Shown: positions 8,737-17,204 of the stretch, one piece after another
Layout: every line of letters begins with the position of its first letter
How positions within the stretch are numbered: position 1 is the stretch's first letter
Program-made: the position numbers and the translations under genes
Notes under the pieces: model-generated
Databases searched by the model: none
The model's input: the letters and a program-made list of their open reading frames with translations, nothing else
What the model was told of the DNA's origin: nothing
Source: an uncultured Pseudothermotoga sp.
GTDB lineage: Bacteria > Thermotogota > Thermotogae > Thermotogales > DSM-5069
Direction of reading: 5' to 3'
Length of the DNA stretch: 64,000 nt
Assembly (NCBI GenBank): GCA_937995655.1
Contig: CALKJI010000010.1
Coordinates: 62,001 to 126,000 of the forward strand

Positions 8737-9802
8737 GAATCATATAGCTTTGAATGCAAAAATGATAGATTTCGCTGGTTGGGAAATGCCACTCCAATAT
8801 GAAGGTATCACCAGTGAAGTAATGAGCGTAAGAAAAGGTATAGGAATTTTCGATGTTTCTCACATGGGTGAAATCCTAATTGAGGGTGATGAAACGATAA
8901 ACTTTGTTGATTACCTGCTCACAAATTCTTTTGGTTCTCTGAAGGTTGGTCAAGTGATGTACACTACCATGTGCAATGATGAGGGTGGAATCATAGATGA
9001 TCTTCTGGCTTACAAATTGGGTGAAAAACGGGCAATGCTCGTTGTGAATGCTGCCAATACAGATAAGGATCTCAAGTGGATCGTCGATAGGGCAAAGACT
9101 TTTAAGGTCAAAGTTTCTGACTTCTCGATGGATTATGGTCTCATAGCGGTCCAAGGACCTTTGAGTGAAGAGTACTTAAGAAAATTTTCACCAGATGTTG
9201 TTGAGTTACCTTATTATAACTTTGGTAGCTACGCGATCTTTGGAAAGTATTGCATCATTTCCAGAACAGGTTACACTGGTGAAGATGGTTTTGAGATTTA
9301 CTGTAAATGGAGTGACACACCTTTCATATGGGAGGAGCTCCTTGCACGGGGTGAAGCTTTTGGCGTCAAACCAGCAGGACTTGGAGCTCGTGACGTTTGT
9401 AGACTTGAAGCCTCTTATATGCTTTATGGTAATGACATGGATCAAGATACTACACCCTTGGAGGCAGGGCTTTCATGGGTTGTAAAATTTGAAAAGGATT
9501 TCATAGGTAAAGAGAGTCTTTTAAAGCAAAAAGAAGAGGGCTTGAAAAGGAGAATAAGGGGTCTTGAGGTTTTAGACAAAAGGATCGCAAGGCATGGTAT
9601 GGAAGTTTTCAAAGACGGGGAAAAAGTTGGTGTGATAACCAGTGGGACCTTTTCACCGACTCTTGGCAAGTCCATCGCATTAGCCATGTTGGATAGTCAG
9701 CTCAAACCTTCAGAAGAAGTTGAAGTTGATATAAGAGGTACTAAAGTGATGGCTAAGATCGTTAAACTTCCATTTTATAGAGGTTCAGTAAAAAGTTCAT
9801 AG
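8714..9802 (+). CDS. gcvT: glycine cleavage system T protein (aminomethyltransferase)
   Basis: GcvT transfers the aminomethyl carbon from lipoyl-GcvH to tetrahydrofolate, releasing ammonia. The 362-residue protein begins MKRTPLYENH, has the folate-binding DVSHMGEILIEG and RTGYTGEDGFEIY blocks, the GLGARDVCRLEA block, and the C-terminal barrel ending FYRGSV. The ATG at 8714 is preferred to the TTG at 8708 because AAGGAGG sits 9 bp before the ATG but only 3 bp before the TTG, and because Thermotoga GcvT starts here. It lies 12 bp before gcvH. Confidence 0.96.
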   Translation: MKRTPLYENHIALNAKMIDFAGWEMPLQYEGITSEVMSVRKGIGIFDVSHMGEILIEGDETINFVDYLLTNSFGSLKVGQVMYTTMCNDEGGIIDDLLAYKLGEKRAMLVVNAANTDKDLKWIVDRAKTFKVKVSDFSMDYGLIAVQGPLSEEYLRKFSPDVVELPYYNFGSYAIFGKYCIISRTGYTGEDGFEIYCKWSDTPFIWEELLARGEAFGVKPAGLGARDVCRLEASYMLYGNDMDQDTTPLEAGLSWVVKFEKDFIGKESLLKQKEEGLKRRIRGLEVLDKRIARHGMEVFKDGEKVGVITSGTFSPTLGKSIALAMLDSQLKPSEEVEVDIRGTKVMAKIVKLPFYRGSVKSS

Positions 9803-9814
9803 GAGGTGAAGATA

Positions 9815-10186
9815 ATGAAAAAGTACGCGAAGACTCATGAATGGGTATCGGTTGATGGTGAGATTGCGACAGTGGGAATAACCAATTTTGCACAGGAGAA
9901 ACTGGGAGATGTGGTCTATGTTGATCTACCACAGATCAATAAAGAAGTGAAAAAGGGCACTGCCTTCATGAGTGTTGAATCTGTCAAAGCAGCAAGCGAC
10001 ATCTATGCACCGGTGAGTGGGAAGGTAGTTCAGGTGAACGAAAGGCTCAACGATCAGCCAGAACTAGTGAACAAAGATCCGGAAGGCGAAGGTTGGCTCG
10101 TCAAGATCCAGATGATTGATCAGGCAGAACTCAATGACCTACTTGACCAGGGGGCTTACAAGAAATTCTGTGAGGAGGAAAGCTGA
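9815..10186 (+). CDS. gcvH: glycine cleavage system H protein
   Basis: The lipoyl carrier of the glycine cleavage complex, shuttling the aminomethyl group between P and T proteins. The 123-residue chain has the classic KYAKTHEWV start, a barrel-sandwich fold, and the lipoylated lysine in VESVKAAS, followed by DIYAPVSG and EGEGWL. The ATG at 9815 is chosen over the GTG at 9806, which lies inside the AGGAGGTG ribosome binding site. The stop overlaps the gcvPA start by one base (TGATG). No lipoate ligase or lpd is nearby. Confidence 0.96.
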   Translation: MKKYAKTHEWVSVDGEIATVGITNFAQEKLGDVVYVDLPQINKEVKKGTAFMSVESVKAASDIYAPVSGKVVQVNERLNDQPELVNKDPEGEGWLVKIQMIDQAELNDLLDQGAYKKFCEEES

Positions 10187-11517
10187 TGCATCCTTATATT
10201 CCTCATACAAATGAAGAGATTAGGCAGATGTTACAAACAATTGGTGTGCAACAATTAGATGATTTGTACAAAGATGTTCCATTGACTGCGAAGGATCTAA
10301 AAATTCCTAATGGTCTTGATGAATTTACTGTCGTTTCTTTGCTGGAATCTCTTGCCTGTGAGAACAAAGTTATAGAAAAGTCGAATATTTTCATGGGCGC
10401 CGGTATATATGCGCACTACATTCCACAAGTTGTAAAGGCTTTGGCTTCAAGGCCCGAGTTTGTCACCGCTTATACGCCTTATCAAGCGGAGGTCTCGCAA
10501 GGCACTCTTCAGGCTTTGTTTGAATATCAAACAATGATCTGTGAATTGACAGGCATGGAAGTTGCGAATTCCTCTATGTATGACGGTGCCTCGGCTCTTG
10601 CCGAAGCTGTTTTGATGGCTTACAGAATAAATGGAAAACATGAAATTCTCATCAGTAAAGCTGTTCATCCAGAGTATATTGAAACTACTCGTACCTATGC
10701 ATCGGCACAGAATCTTTCTTTCAGACAAATACCGCTTGATACCTCTGGTAAGACCGATCTTGGAGTACTCAGAGAGTCTGTTGATGAGGAAACTTGTGCT
10801 GTTGTAGTGCAGTATCCCAATTTTTTTGGTATAGTAGAGGATCTCAAAGCGATAAGAGAGAACATCAAAGATGTTGTTCTTATTGTCGTAGCTGAGCCTT
10901 TTTCCTTATCTGTGCTCGAACCACCAGCCACATTTGGAACAGATATAGTAGTTGGAGATGGCCAACCTCTTGGTATCTCCATGAACTATGGTGGGCCAAC
11001 GGTTGGTTTTCTGGCAACGCTTGAAAAACATGTTCGCAAGATGCCAGGCAGGTTGATAGGTGAAACAAGAGATATGGAGGGCAATAAAGGCTATGTGATG
11101 ATCTTACAGACAAGAGAACAGCACATCAGAAGGGAAAAGGCTACCTCCAACATCTGTACAAACCATGCGCTAATGGCTGTCATAAACGCTATATTCATGA
11201 GCACTATGGGTCCCAATGGTTTGAGAGAGGTGGCAATGCGAAGTTATTCAAATGCCCACTATCTGGCCGGTAAACTGAGGGAAAAAGGTTTCAAACTGTT
11301 GTTTGATGGTCCTTTTTTCAACGAATTTGCAGTCAAGTTTTCAAAAGATTATGATTCAAGCTGGAGACAGATCTTTGAAGAGGGTGTACTCGGACCACTC
11401 CCGCTGGGCTGGTACTTTGAGGAATACAAAGACTGCGGTCTTGTTTGTACGACGGAGGTTAACACAAAGCAGAGTATGGACTTGCTTGTAGAACTCTTGG
11501 GGCGTGATGTGAGATGA
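10186..11517 (+). CDS. gcvPA: glycine dehydrogenase (decarboxylating) subunit 1
   Basis: The N-terminal half of P protein, encoded separately, as usual in Thermotogales, archaea and Gram-positives. The 443-residue chain opens [15 protein letters not shown] and has the [13 protein letters not shown] and [20 protein letters not shown] blocks, then [10 protein letters not shown] and a C-terminal domain. It pairs with GcvPB to decarboxylate glycine with PLP. It starts one base inside the gcvH stop and ends with a 4-bp overlap with gcvPB, so H, PA and PB are tightly coupled. Confidence 0.95.
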   Translation: MHPYIPHTNEEIRQMLQTIGVQQLDDLYKDVPLTAKDLKIPNGLDEFTVVSLLESLACENKVIEKSNIFMGAGIYAHYIPQVVKALASRPEFVTAYTPYQAEVSQGTLQALFEYQTMICELTGMEVANSSMYDGASALAEAVLMAYRINGKHEILISKAVHPEYIETTRTYASAQNLSFRQIPLDTSGKTDLGVLRESVDEETCAVVVQYPNFFGIVEDLKAIRENIKDVVLIVVAEPFSLSVLEPPATFGTDIVVGDGQPLGISMNYGGPTVGFLATLEKHVRKMPGRLIGETRDMEGNKGYVMILQTREQHIRREKATSNICTNHALMAVINAIFMSTMGPNGLREVAMRSYSNAHYLAGKLREKGFKLLFDGPFFNEFAVKFSKDYDSSWRQIFEEGVLGPLPLGWYFEEYKDCGLVCTTEVNTKQSMDLLVELLGRDVR

Positions 11518-12956
11518 CGATCTTTGAAAGGTCGGTAACAGGTAGGGTTGGTTTTAAATTACCAAAGTCAGATATTGAAAAAAAGGAATTTGATCTTCCA
11601 AGTCATCTGATAAGGCAAAGACCACTGAATCTACCAGAGGTCTCTGAGCCCGACGTGGTGAGACATTACACAGAGTTAGCAGGAAAGAATTATTCCGTTG
11701 ACAAGGGATTTTACCCACTCGGTTCGTGCACAATGAAGTACAACCCAAAGATAAATGAATACACAGCAGCTTTAGATGGTTTCACACAGATACATCCGTA
11801 CCAACCATGGGAATTCACACAAGGGGCACTCAAATTGATCTTTGAGCTCAAAGAGCTTCTCTGTGAAATCACAGGAATGGATGAGATGACATTGCAACCA
11901 GCCGCAGGCGCTCATGGAGAACTCACGGGCATGCTTATTGCCAGAGCGTATCATCTGTCCAGAAAGGACACAAAAAGACATATAGCGCTCGTTCCTGATT
12001 CTGCCCATGGAACAAACCCTGCTTCCGCTGCTATGGCAGGTTTTGATGTGATCGAACTCAAGTCAACGGAAGATGGATTGGTTGATCTTGAAGAATTAAA
12101 GAAACATTTGAACGATGAAGTTGCCGTTTTGATGTTGACAAATCCCAACACCCTCGGTTTGTTTGAAAAAGATATTCTACAGATCGCAGAAATGGTTCAC
12201 AAGGCAGGTGCACTGCTTTACTATGATGGTGCAAACCTCAACGCCATAATGGGAAAAGTCAGACCAGGTGATATTGGTTTTGACATAGTGCATCTGAACT
12301 TACATAAAACTTTTTCAACGCCGCATGGAATGGGTGGACCTGGTAGTGGACCTGTTGGTGTGAAGTCGTTTCTTGGAGAGTTTCTCCCTATCCCCGTCAT
12401 CAAGAAAGTTGATGGCAAATACTACCCAGATTTTGATCTTCCAAAGAGTATAGGTAGGGTAAGGAGTTTTTACGGTAATTTCTCGGTACTCGTCAAAGCC
12501 TACACATATATACTCATGATGGGCAAAGACGGATTAACTCATGCTTCTCAAATGGCTGTTTTGAATGCGAATTATTTGAGAACACTCATTTCGAAGTTTC
12601 TAAAGATTGCTTCACCAAGAATATGTATGCATGAATTTGTCGTCGACGGTAGCGATTTTGTGAAAGAAACGGGAGTAAAGATCTTGGACGTGGCAAAAAG
12701 GTTACTTGATCACGGTGTTCACGCGCCGACGGTGTATTTTCCATTGATAGTTCACGAAGATCTGATGATAGAACCAACCGAGACAGAAAGCAAAGACACT
12801 CTTGATAAGTTTGCGAAAATCTTAGAAATGATTGTTGAGGAAGCAAAGACTAACCCTGAACTTGTCAAGAATGCTCCTCACAAGACCCCTGTAAGAAGAC
12901 TTGACGATGTAACGGCAACCAAAAAACCCATCTACAGGTGGAGAAAAACAATTTAA
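11514..12956 (+). CDS. gcvPB: glycine dehydrogenase (decarboxylating) subunit 2
   Basis: The PLP-binding half of P protein, 480 residues. The cofactor lysine is in the block [16 protein letters not shown], with GSGPVGV directly after; the N-terminal half has the [12 protein letters not shown] signature and the [15 protein letters not shown] helix. It forms the P complex with GcvPA, handing the aminomethyl group to lipoyl-GcvH. It overlaps gcvPA by 4 bp and is the last gene of the gcv operon, followed 17 bp later by a strong terminator hairpin. Confidence 0.96.
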   Translation: MTIFERSVTGRVGFKLPKSDIEKKEFDLPSHLIRQRPLNLPEVSEPDVVRHYTELAGKNYSVDKGFYPLGSCTMKYNPKINEYTAALDGFTQIHPYQPWEFTQGALKLIFELKELLCEITGMDEMTLQPAAGAHGELTGMLIARAYHLSRKDTKRHIALVPDSAHGTNPASAAMAGFDVIELKSTEDGLVDLEELKKHLNDEVAVLMLTNPNTLGLFEKDILQIAEMVHKAGALLYYDGANLNAIMGKVRPGDIGFDIVHLNLHKTFSTPHGMGGPGSGPVGVKSFLGEFLPIPVIKKVDGKYYPDFDLPKSIGRVRSFYGNFSVLVKAYTYILMMGKDGLTHASQMAVLNANYLRTLISKFLKIASPRICMHEFVVDGSDFVKETGVKILDVAKRLLDHGVHAPTVYFPLIVHEDLMIEPTETESKDTLDKFAKILEMIVEEAKTNPELVKNAPHKTPVRRLDDVTATKKPIYRWRKTI

Positions 12957-12973
12957 TCGATCTTTACAAAATT

Positions 12974-12996
12974 AAGGGGGCTCTGAGCCCCCTTCT
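12974..12996. terminator. bidirectional terminator between gcvPB and a convergent lipoprotein gene
   Basis: The arms AAGGGGGCT and AGCCCCCTT are perfectly complementary around a 3-base loop. The A-rich left flank and T-rich right flank let it stop transcription from both sides; it lies 17 bp after gcvPB and just beyond the stop of the minus-strand lipoprotein gene. Confidence 0.85.
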
Positions 12997-12997
12997 A

Positions 12998-14389
12998 TCA
13001 TTGTTGAGGTGCAGAAATTCTATAGAGTGGTGAGATGAAGTCTACTTTGTTAATAAGCTCAGGAGCTTCATCTACATCGAAAACGTAGAGTCCATCATTT
13101 GCCGAAACGTATGCATAAAGACCATTCGTGTAAGCTCTGACTATAACATCTCTTGCGTAACTTGAACTCCGCCATAAAATCGATGTTGCGATCTCGGTTT
13201 CCTCTAAATTGCTTGAAAGATCAGTAAAATTGAAACTTACAATTCCGCCATTTCCTGCTGCCACAAAGACTCTGTTACCGTGGGTCGTTATACCGGCAAA
13301 GCTTTCTGCTGTTGAAATTCTGCCTAGCTCAACACTAGTCGCATAAGGTGTGAGGCCAGTAGGAGAGTCAATGTACGATTCCAGGTACAATGAACCCGAG
13401 TTTTCTCCGATTAAGAGTATGTAACCACCAGAGAGAGTCATGTCCAGCGGCGAATAGTTCAGTCGAACTCTGCCTTGGAAGTTGAAGCTACCGTCTGTTC
13501 CCAGTTTCAATTTAACAAGTGTAGGTGAATTGTTTTGAAAGCCTGCTACATAGATCATGTTGTCTGAGCCAATGGCAATCGCATTTGTTGAACTCAAGCC
13601 ACTGTAAGGGGTACTCGATTTTGTGTTGATGTTATAAGCAAAGATTCTATCGTTGTTTGAAACAATCAGATAATTCGATCCATCGAAAGTTCCAGCTTTG
13701 ATCCTTTTTGCATTTGCTGGGAAACTGCCAAAGGACGAGATCGAGTATACTTGTGGGTTTTTACCAGACAAATATTCTGCTATGTTGGCGCACACTATAC
13801 TGCCGGAAGAATCGACCATATAAGCCCATTCACCAAAAACAATGATTTCTTTTATGCTTGAAATCTGCTGCTTGAATGATTCTGGATAGTCTATCTCGTT
13901 ATATCTTGTAACGTCATAGATCAAGAGCCCGTTTGATCCACCAGCAACGTACAGATAATCCCATACGTTTATAGGTTTTTGGAACTTTGAGATGGAAAAT
14001 GTGTAAATTTCGCTGGATGAACTCAAATTCTTCGGATCTTTCGCCACAATTTTCCATTGATAAGTCTTACCAGGCTGCAGACTCACACTGTATTCGGTGC
14101 CTGAGATTCTGTCTTTGTAGGGTGAAGTCATACTTTGACCTTGTTCGGCAAGGTATAGGTCATAGGTTAAAGTATCACCATCTGGATCTGTACAGCTCCA
14201 CCTGAATGTGACATAAACTGTGCTCAAGGTTTCACCGTTTGCAGGCTTTATCAAAGTTGGTTTGTTAGGAGCTCTGTTTGTTTGAGTCTGACCCCCGCCT
14301 CCGAACCAGTCGCCGATACCTGCACAGCCTTGAAGAAATATTATTACTAGCAACAAAACTGATGGCAAGATATACCATTTGTTTTTCAT
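12998..14389 (-). CDS. lipoprotein with fibronectin III-like domain and beta-propeller
   Basis: The protein begins MKNKWYILPSVLLL and has a lipobox ending LQGC at residue 22, so it should be an exported lipoprotein. Residues about 38-130 form a fibronectin type III-like domain (NRAPNKPTLIKPANG to TYQWKIVAKDPKN). The rest is repeated beta strands of the LVIVD type (YLYVAGGSNGLLIYDV, VFVAAGNGGIVSF, AYVSANDGLYVFDV), typical of a beta-propeller. The ATG at 14389 is chosen because AAGGGGG lies 9 bp upstream and because the signal peptide starts there. It stands alone between terminators; function unknown, probably surface binding. Confidence 0.82.
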   Translation of the reverse strand: MKNKWYILPSVLLLVIIFLQGCAGIGDWFGGGGQTQTNRAPNKPTLIKPANGETLSTVYVTFRWSCTDPDGDTLTYDLYLAEQGQSMTSPYKDRISGTEYSVSLQPGKTYQWKIVAKDPKNLSSSSEIYTFSISKFQKPINVWDYLYVAGGSNGLLIYDVTRYNEIDYPESFKQQISSIKEIIVFGEWAYMVDSSGSIVCANIAEYLSGKNPQVYSISSFGSFPANAKRIKAGTFDGSNYLIVSNNDRIFAYNINTKSSTPYSGLSSTNAIAIGSDNMIYVAGFQNNSPTLVKLKLGTDGSFNFQGRVRLNYSPLDMTLSGGYILLIGENSGSLYLESYIDSPTGLTPYATSVELGRISTAESFAGITTHGNRVFVAAGNGGIVSFNFTDLSSNLEETEIATSILWRSSSYARDVIVRAYTNGLYAYVSANDGLYVFDVDEAPELINKVDFISPLYRISAPQQ

Positions 14390-14474
14390 CTCCTTAAACC
14401 CCCTTTTGGCACATTTTACCAATAACTGATAAAATTGTACCACAGATGGTTATCCAAAGAAAAGGAGGATCTTA

Positions 14475-15143
14475 ATGAGAGCATTGTTACTAGATTACGA
14501 TGGAACTCTCGCACGTGTGAATGAAAACCAATTTGTTCAAGAATACTTTCAAAGACTCAAAGATTTCGTCTTCGAAGAGTATTCTTTAACGATTTCATTT
14601 AGAGACATTCTTGAGTGTGTTGAACACATAACCAAGTTTGCAGATGGCAAGAAGAACAACTACTTAAGATTTCTGTCTTGCTTTGCGGCAAGGTATCAAT
14701 CTTCCATTGATTGGAAGGCTATCTTTGACAGATTCTATCAAAGCAAGTTTTTTGATGATTTGAGTATTTTTGTAAAACCAAATTTTCCTGTTATAGAACT
14801 TTTGAGAAGATTTAGAAAAGATTCTTGTAAGGTTGTGTTAGCCACAAATCCTGTCTTTCCTAAAACAGCCGTATTAAAGAGAATCGGCTGGATCGGTTTG
14901 AATGAATCGGATTTTGATTTGATAACTTACATGGAAAACTCCTATTTCTGTAAACCAGATCCAAGATACTTTCTAGGTATATGTTCTATAATTAGTGTAA
15001 AACCAGAAAACTGTATTATGATCGGAAACGACAATGTATTGGACAAAAGTTGTGAGAAAGTCGGTATCAAGTATTTACCGATTGAAAAAATTGAAGGGGG
15101 TGAATGGGATGGGACCGGCCTTGCTGAGCGAGAAAAAAGTTAA
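14475..15143 (+). CDS. HAD superfamily phosphatase-like hydrolase
   Basis: A 222-residue HAD protein: motif I is LLLDYDGTLA with the nucleophilic aspartate near residue 7, motif II is VLATNP, and motif IV is MIGNDNVLDK, all present. A helical cap occupies roughly residues 18-95. It should act on a small phosphorylated substrate in the cytosol; the specificity is not predictable. The gene lies behind AAAGGAGG and its 3' end overlaps the DUF4234 gene by 35 bp, so the two, plus the following nucleotidase-like gene, form a run of three. Confidence 0.85.
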   Translation: MRALLLDYDGTLARVNENQFVQEYFQRLKDFVFEEYSLTISFRDILECVEHITKFADGKKNNYLRFLSCFAARYQSSIDWKAIFDRFYQSKFFDDLSIFVKPNFPVIELLRRFRKDSCKVVLATNPVFPKTAVLKRIGWIGLNESDFDLITYMENSYFCKPDPRYFLGICSIISVKPENCIMIGNDNVLDKSCEKVGIKYLPIEKIEGGEWDGTGLAEREKS

Positions 15144-15843
15144 TACTACCTTTGCCGTACTAGCTGTTATTTTTTCAATCGTCGCAGGTTTTGTAGGGGC
15201 AATAGGTGCCTTCAATGTCTTCAGAGGTATGTTTGAAGGTTTTTTTAATGAAGGATTCCGCTATGGTTATGGTTACGCAAGGATGTTCGGTGGAATGTTT
15301 ATAACGTTGATCTCCATTCTCCTTGGTGTGTTAGCGGCCGTTTTCACCTTGATAGTACTGAGCCAGTGGAGCACTACGTTGAACGATAATATCCAAAATA
15401 CGAAGGCTTTGCTCAGTTATCTTAAACAGAAAGTAGAAACGGACAAGCAAATCAATCTGGGTGTTATCGAAGGCCATCTTTCTGCACTGAATTTGAATCT
15501 TTGGGCTTACTGGTTGTATCTGGTTTTCTACATTATCTCGTTTTTTGTGCCCATGATTTCTCTTGTTTTCACAATCTTGGCCATTGTCTTTTTGTCCATA
15601 TATCTACAGAGTGTTTTCACTGTTGCAAAAAGATTAGAAGAGGTTAAAAATGCTATGTATCCCATGCTAGGAGTTTCTTCACCTATGTTGAGCTATATAA
15701 AACGAAGAGACGTCGGAGTCTTCATTTTACTGACGATCGTAACCTTGGGGATTTACTGGTGGTATCTTTTGATAAAACTTTCAGATGAGATAAACCAGTA
15801 CATCGACGCAGACCAAAAAATCAGGCAGGTGATAAACCCCTGA
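15109..15843 (+). CDS. DUF4234 family membrane protein
   Basis: A 244-residue membrane protein with hydrophobic stretches at about residues 13-35, 55-90, 125-165 and 200-230. The last, with the block RDVGVFILLTIVTLGIYWW, is the recognisable DUF4234 signature. The ATG at 15109 lies 6 bp after AAGGGGGTG; upstream in-frame codons overlap the HAD gene only. Its function is unknown. The two neighbouring genes encode HAD-fold phosphatases, so a role at the membrane in the same pathway is possible but not shown. Confidence 0.75.
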   Translation: MGPALLSEKKVNTTFAVLAVIFSIVAGFVGAIGAFNVFRGMFEGFFNEGFRYGYGYARMFGGMFITLISILLGVLAAVFTLIVLSQWSTTLNDNIQNTKALLSYLKQKVETDKQINLGVIEGHLSALNLNLWAYWLYLVFYIISFFVPMISLVFTILAIVFLSIYLQSVFTVAKRLEEVKNAMYPMLGVSSPMLSYIKRRDVGVFILLTIVTLGIYWWYLLIKLSDEINQYIDADQKIRQVINP

Positions 15844-15848
15844 AGATA

Positions 15849-16403
15849 ATGGTAGATGTAGATGATGTACTCACCGATTTCAATAGCGCCTTTTTGAGCC
15901 TGTGCCATGAGCTCTTTGGGACACCAAAGGATGTTCAAATAACAGTTTGGGATTTCTATAAATGTGTTCCTGGTTTGACCTATGAGATGGAACAGGTTGT
16001 GTGGAAAAAGATCAAAGACACCGAAAATTTCTACGAAACTCTAAATGTTTATGGCTCGAAGGAAGATCTTCTGTTGTTGAGAAAGATTGTTGAGAGAGGT
16101 GATCACGATATCTTTTTTGTCACCTCTCGTTTTCCTACAAAGGGTAAAACAGTTGAAGAGCAGACGATTTCTTGGATAGAAAAACATGTAGGCATAAGGC
16201 CAAGGGTTTTTGTTACAACCAAGAAAGGAATGCTTTGCAGAGAACTTGGCATTGAAATTGCTTTAGATGATGCTCCACACCATATAGAAGATTTGACAAA
16301 TCACGGTATTCGCACGGTTATAATGGATTGGTCTTACAATAGACATATAACAAACCTTCCGCGCGTCAAGACTATTTCAGAGTTCATCAAACTGATCGAC
16401 TAA
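15849..16403 (+). CDS. 5'(3')-deoxyribonucleotidase-like HAD protein (NT5C family)
   Basis: The protein opens VDVDDVLTDFN, the DVDD nucleophile motif of the NT5C/YqfW-type nucleotidases, with a C-terminal IALDDAPHHIEDL acidic motif and the VTSRFPTK threonine/serine motif. Length 184 is normal. Start choice: the ATG at 15849 has no ribosome binding site at proper distance, while an in-frame CTG at 15840 has AGGTGAT 6 bp upstream and overlaps the preceding stop; initiation at CTG would give MKIMVDVDD. It probably dephosphorylates nucleoside monophosphates or a related substrate. Confidence 0.8.
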   Translation: MVDVDDVLTDFNSAFLSLCHELFGTPKDVQITVWDFYKCVPGLTYEMEQVVWKKIKDTENFYETLNVYGSKEDLLLLRKIVERGDHDIFFVTSRFPTKGKTVEEQTISWIEKHVGIRPRVFVTTKKGMLCRELGIEIALDDAPHHIEDLTNHGIRTVIMDWSYNRHITNLPRVKTISEFIKLID

Positions 16404-16516
16404 CCTGTGAAATATTTAAGTTATCTGAATCATCTGAGAGACACTTCATAGTAAAGATGATATCATTCAGTTGATCAACATAGTAGAACTTTGGTATAGT
16501 TTAAGGGGGTATGAAG

Positions 16517-16993
16517 ATGTGGATGGTAATCGCTGATACCCATGATAATCTTGTAAGAATCAGACATTTTGTCCAGGAAGCAATAGAAAGAGGAGTTACT
16601 CATGTATTTCACTGTGGTGACATTGTTTCTCCCTTTGCCCTTATGGAGTTCATGAAGGATAGTTTTGATTTTCACGGAGTCTTCGGGAATAACGATGGCG
16701 AGATAATTTTGTTGAATCAAAAATCCTCTGGAAGAATCAGAAAGGGACCTCTTGAGATCATAGTAGATGGCCATAGGGTACTCTTAATGCATGAACCATG
16801 TGCAATTGATGCGCTTTTAGAGGCCAATTATTTTGATTTTATCTTTTATGGGCATACCCACAAAATTGATATTAGAAAGAGTACTAAAACGGTGATTGTA
16901 AATCCAGGCGATGGGAGCGGATATCTTTCTAGCCAAGCAACCGTGGCATTCATAGATCCTCAGACGAAGGAGATCGAAATATACCATGCATGA
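16517..16993 (+). CDS. YfcE/MJ0936-type metallophosphoesterase
   Basis: A 158-residue calcineurin-like phosphoesterase with all five metal blocks: VIADTHDN, FHCGDI, GVFGNNDGE, a central LLMHE, and FYGHTHK. Family members hydrolyse phosphodiesters with two Mn or Ni ions; the cellular substrate is unclear. I take the ATG at 16517, because AAGGGGG ends 7 bp upstream, rather than the ATG at 16511 which abuts this site. The gene stands alone in the 107-bp and 211-bp gaps that flank it. Confidence 0.87.
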   Translation: MWMVIADTHDNLVRIRHFVQEAIERGVTHVFHCGDIVSPFALMEFMKDSFDFHGVFGNNDGEIILLNQKSSGRIRKGPLEIIVDGHRVLLMHEPCAIDALLEANYFDFIFYGHTHKIDIRKSTKTVIVNPGDGSGYLSSQATVAFIDPQTKEIEIYHA

Positions 16994-17042
16994 AATAGAC
17001 TATTGACTTTTTGATGCCAATAAGATAACCTAAGTATCTAGT

Positions 17043-17186
17043 ATGGAGATTTTGTGCAGAGCGACAAAAATACTTCGGTTGGATTGCAAAACTGAACAGT
17101 TATTTCAAAGTGCATGTCGTTGCCAAGAAAGGATATTTTTTCACAATGAATATTTAATGAAGGTCAGCGGAAGCTGACCTTTTTTA
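17043..17186 (+). promoter_or_regulatory. pyrBI leader with 44-codon open frame and attenuator
   Basis: An open frame of 44 codons starts at ATG 17043 and ends at TGA 17175-17177, inside the right arm of the terminator hairpin just before pyrBI. A run of six T lies at 17136-17141, 18 bp before the hairpin. This matches the known E. coli pyrBI plan, in which UTP-dependent pausing in a U-rich stretch lets a translating ribosome prevent terminator formation. Weak points: no clear ribosome binding site precedes the ATG (a TTG at 17052 follows GGAG only 3 bp away), and the promoter is uncertain; TTGATG (17011) with TATCTA (17035) would put the start near 17047. Confidence 0.45.
17160..17186 (+). 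terminator. attenuator hairpin upstream of pyrBI
   Basis: The arms AAGGTCAGC and GCTGACCTT form nine base pairs around a GGAA tetraloop, followed by a run of T. It ends about 20 bp before the pyrBI start and 167 bp after the preceding gene, so a leader attenuator is more likely than a simple terminator of the phosphoesterase gene. Confidence 0.8.
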
Positions 17187-17204
17187 TTATATGGAGGTGT
17201 TTGT

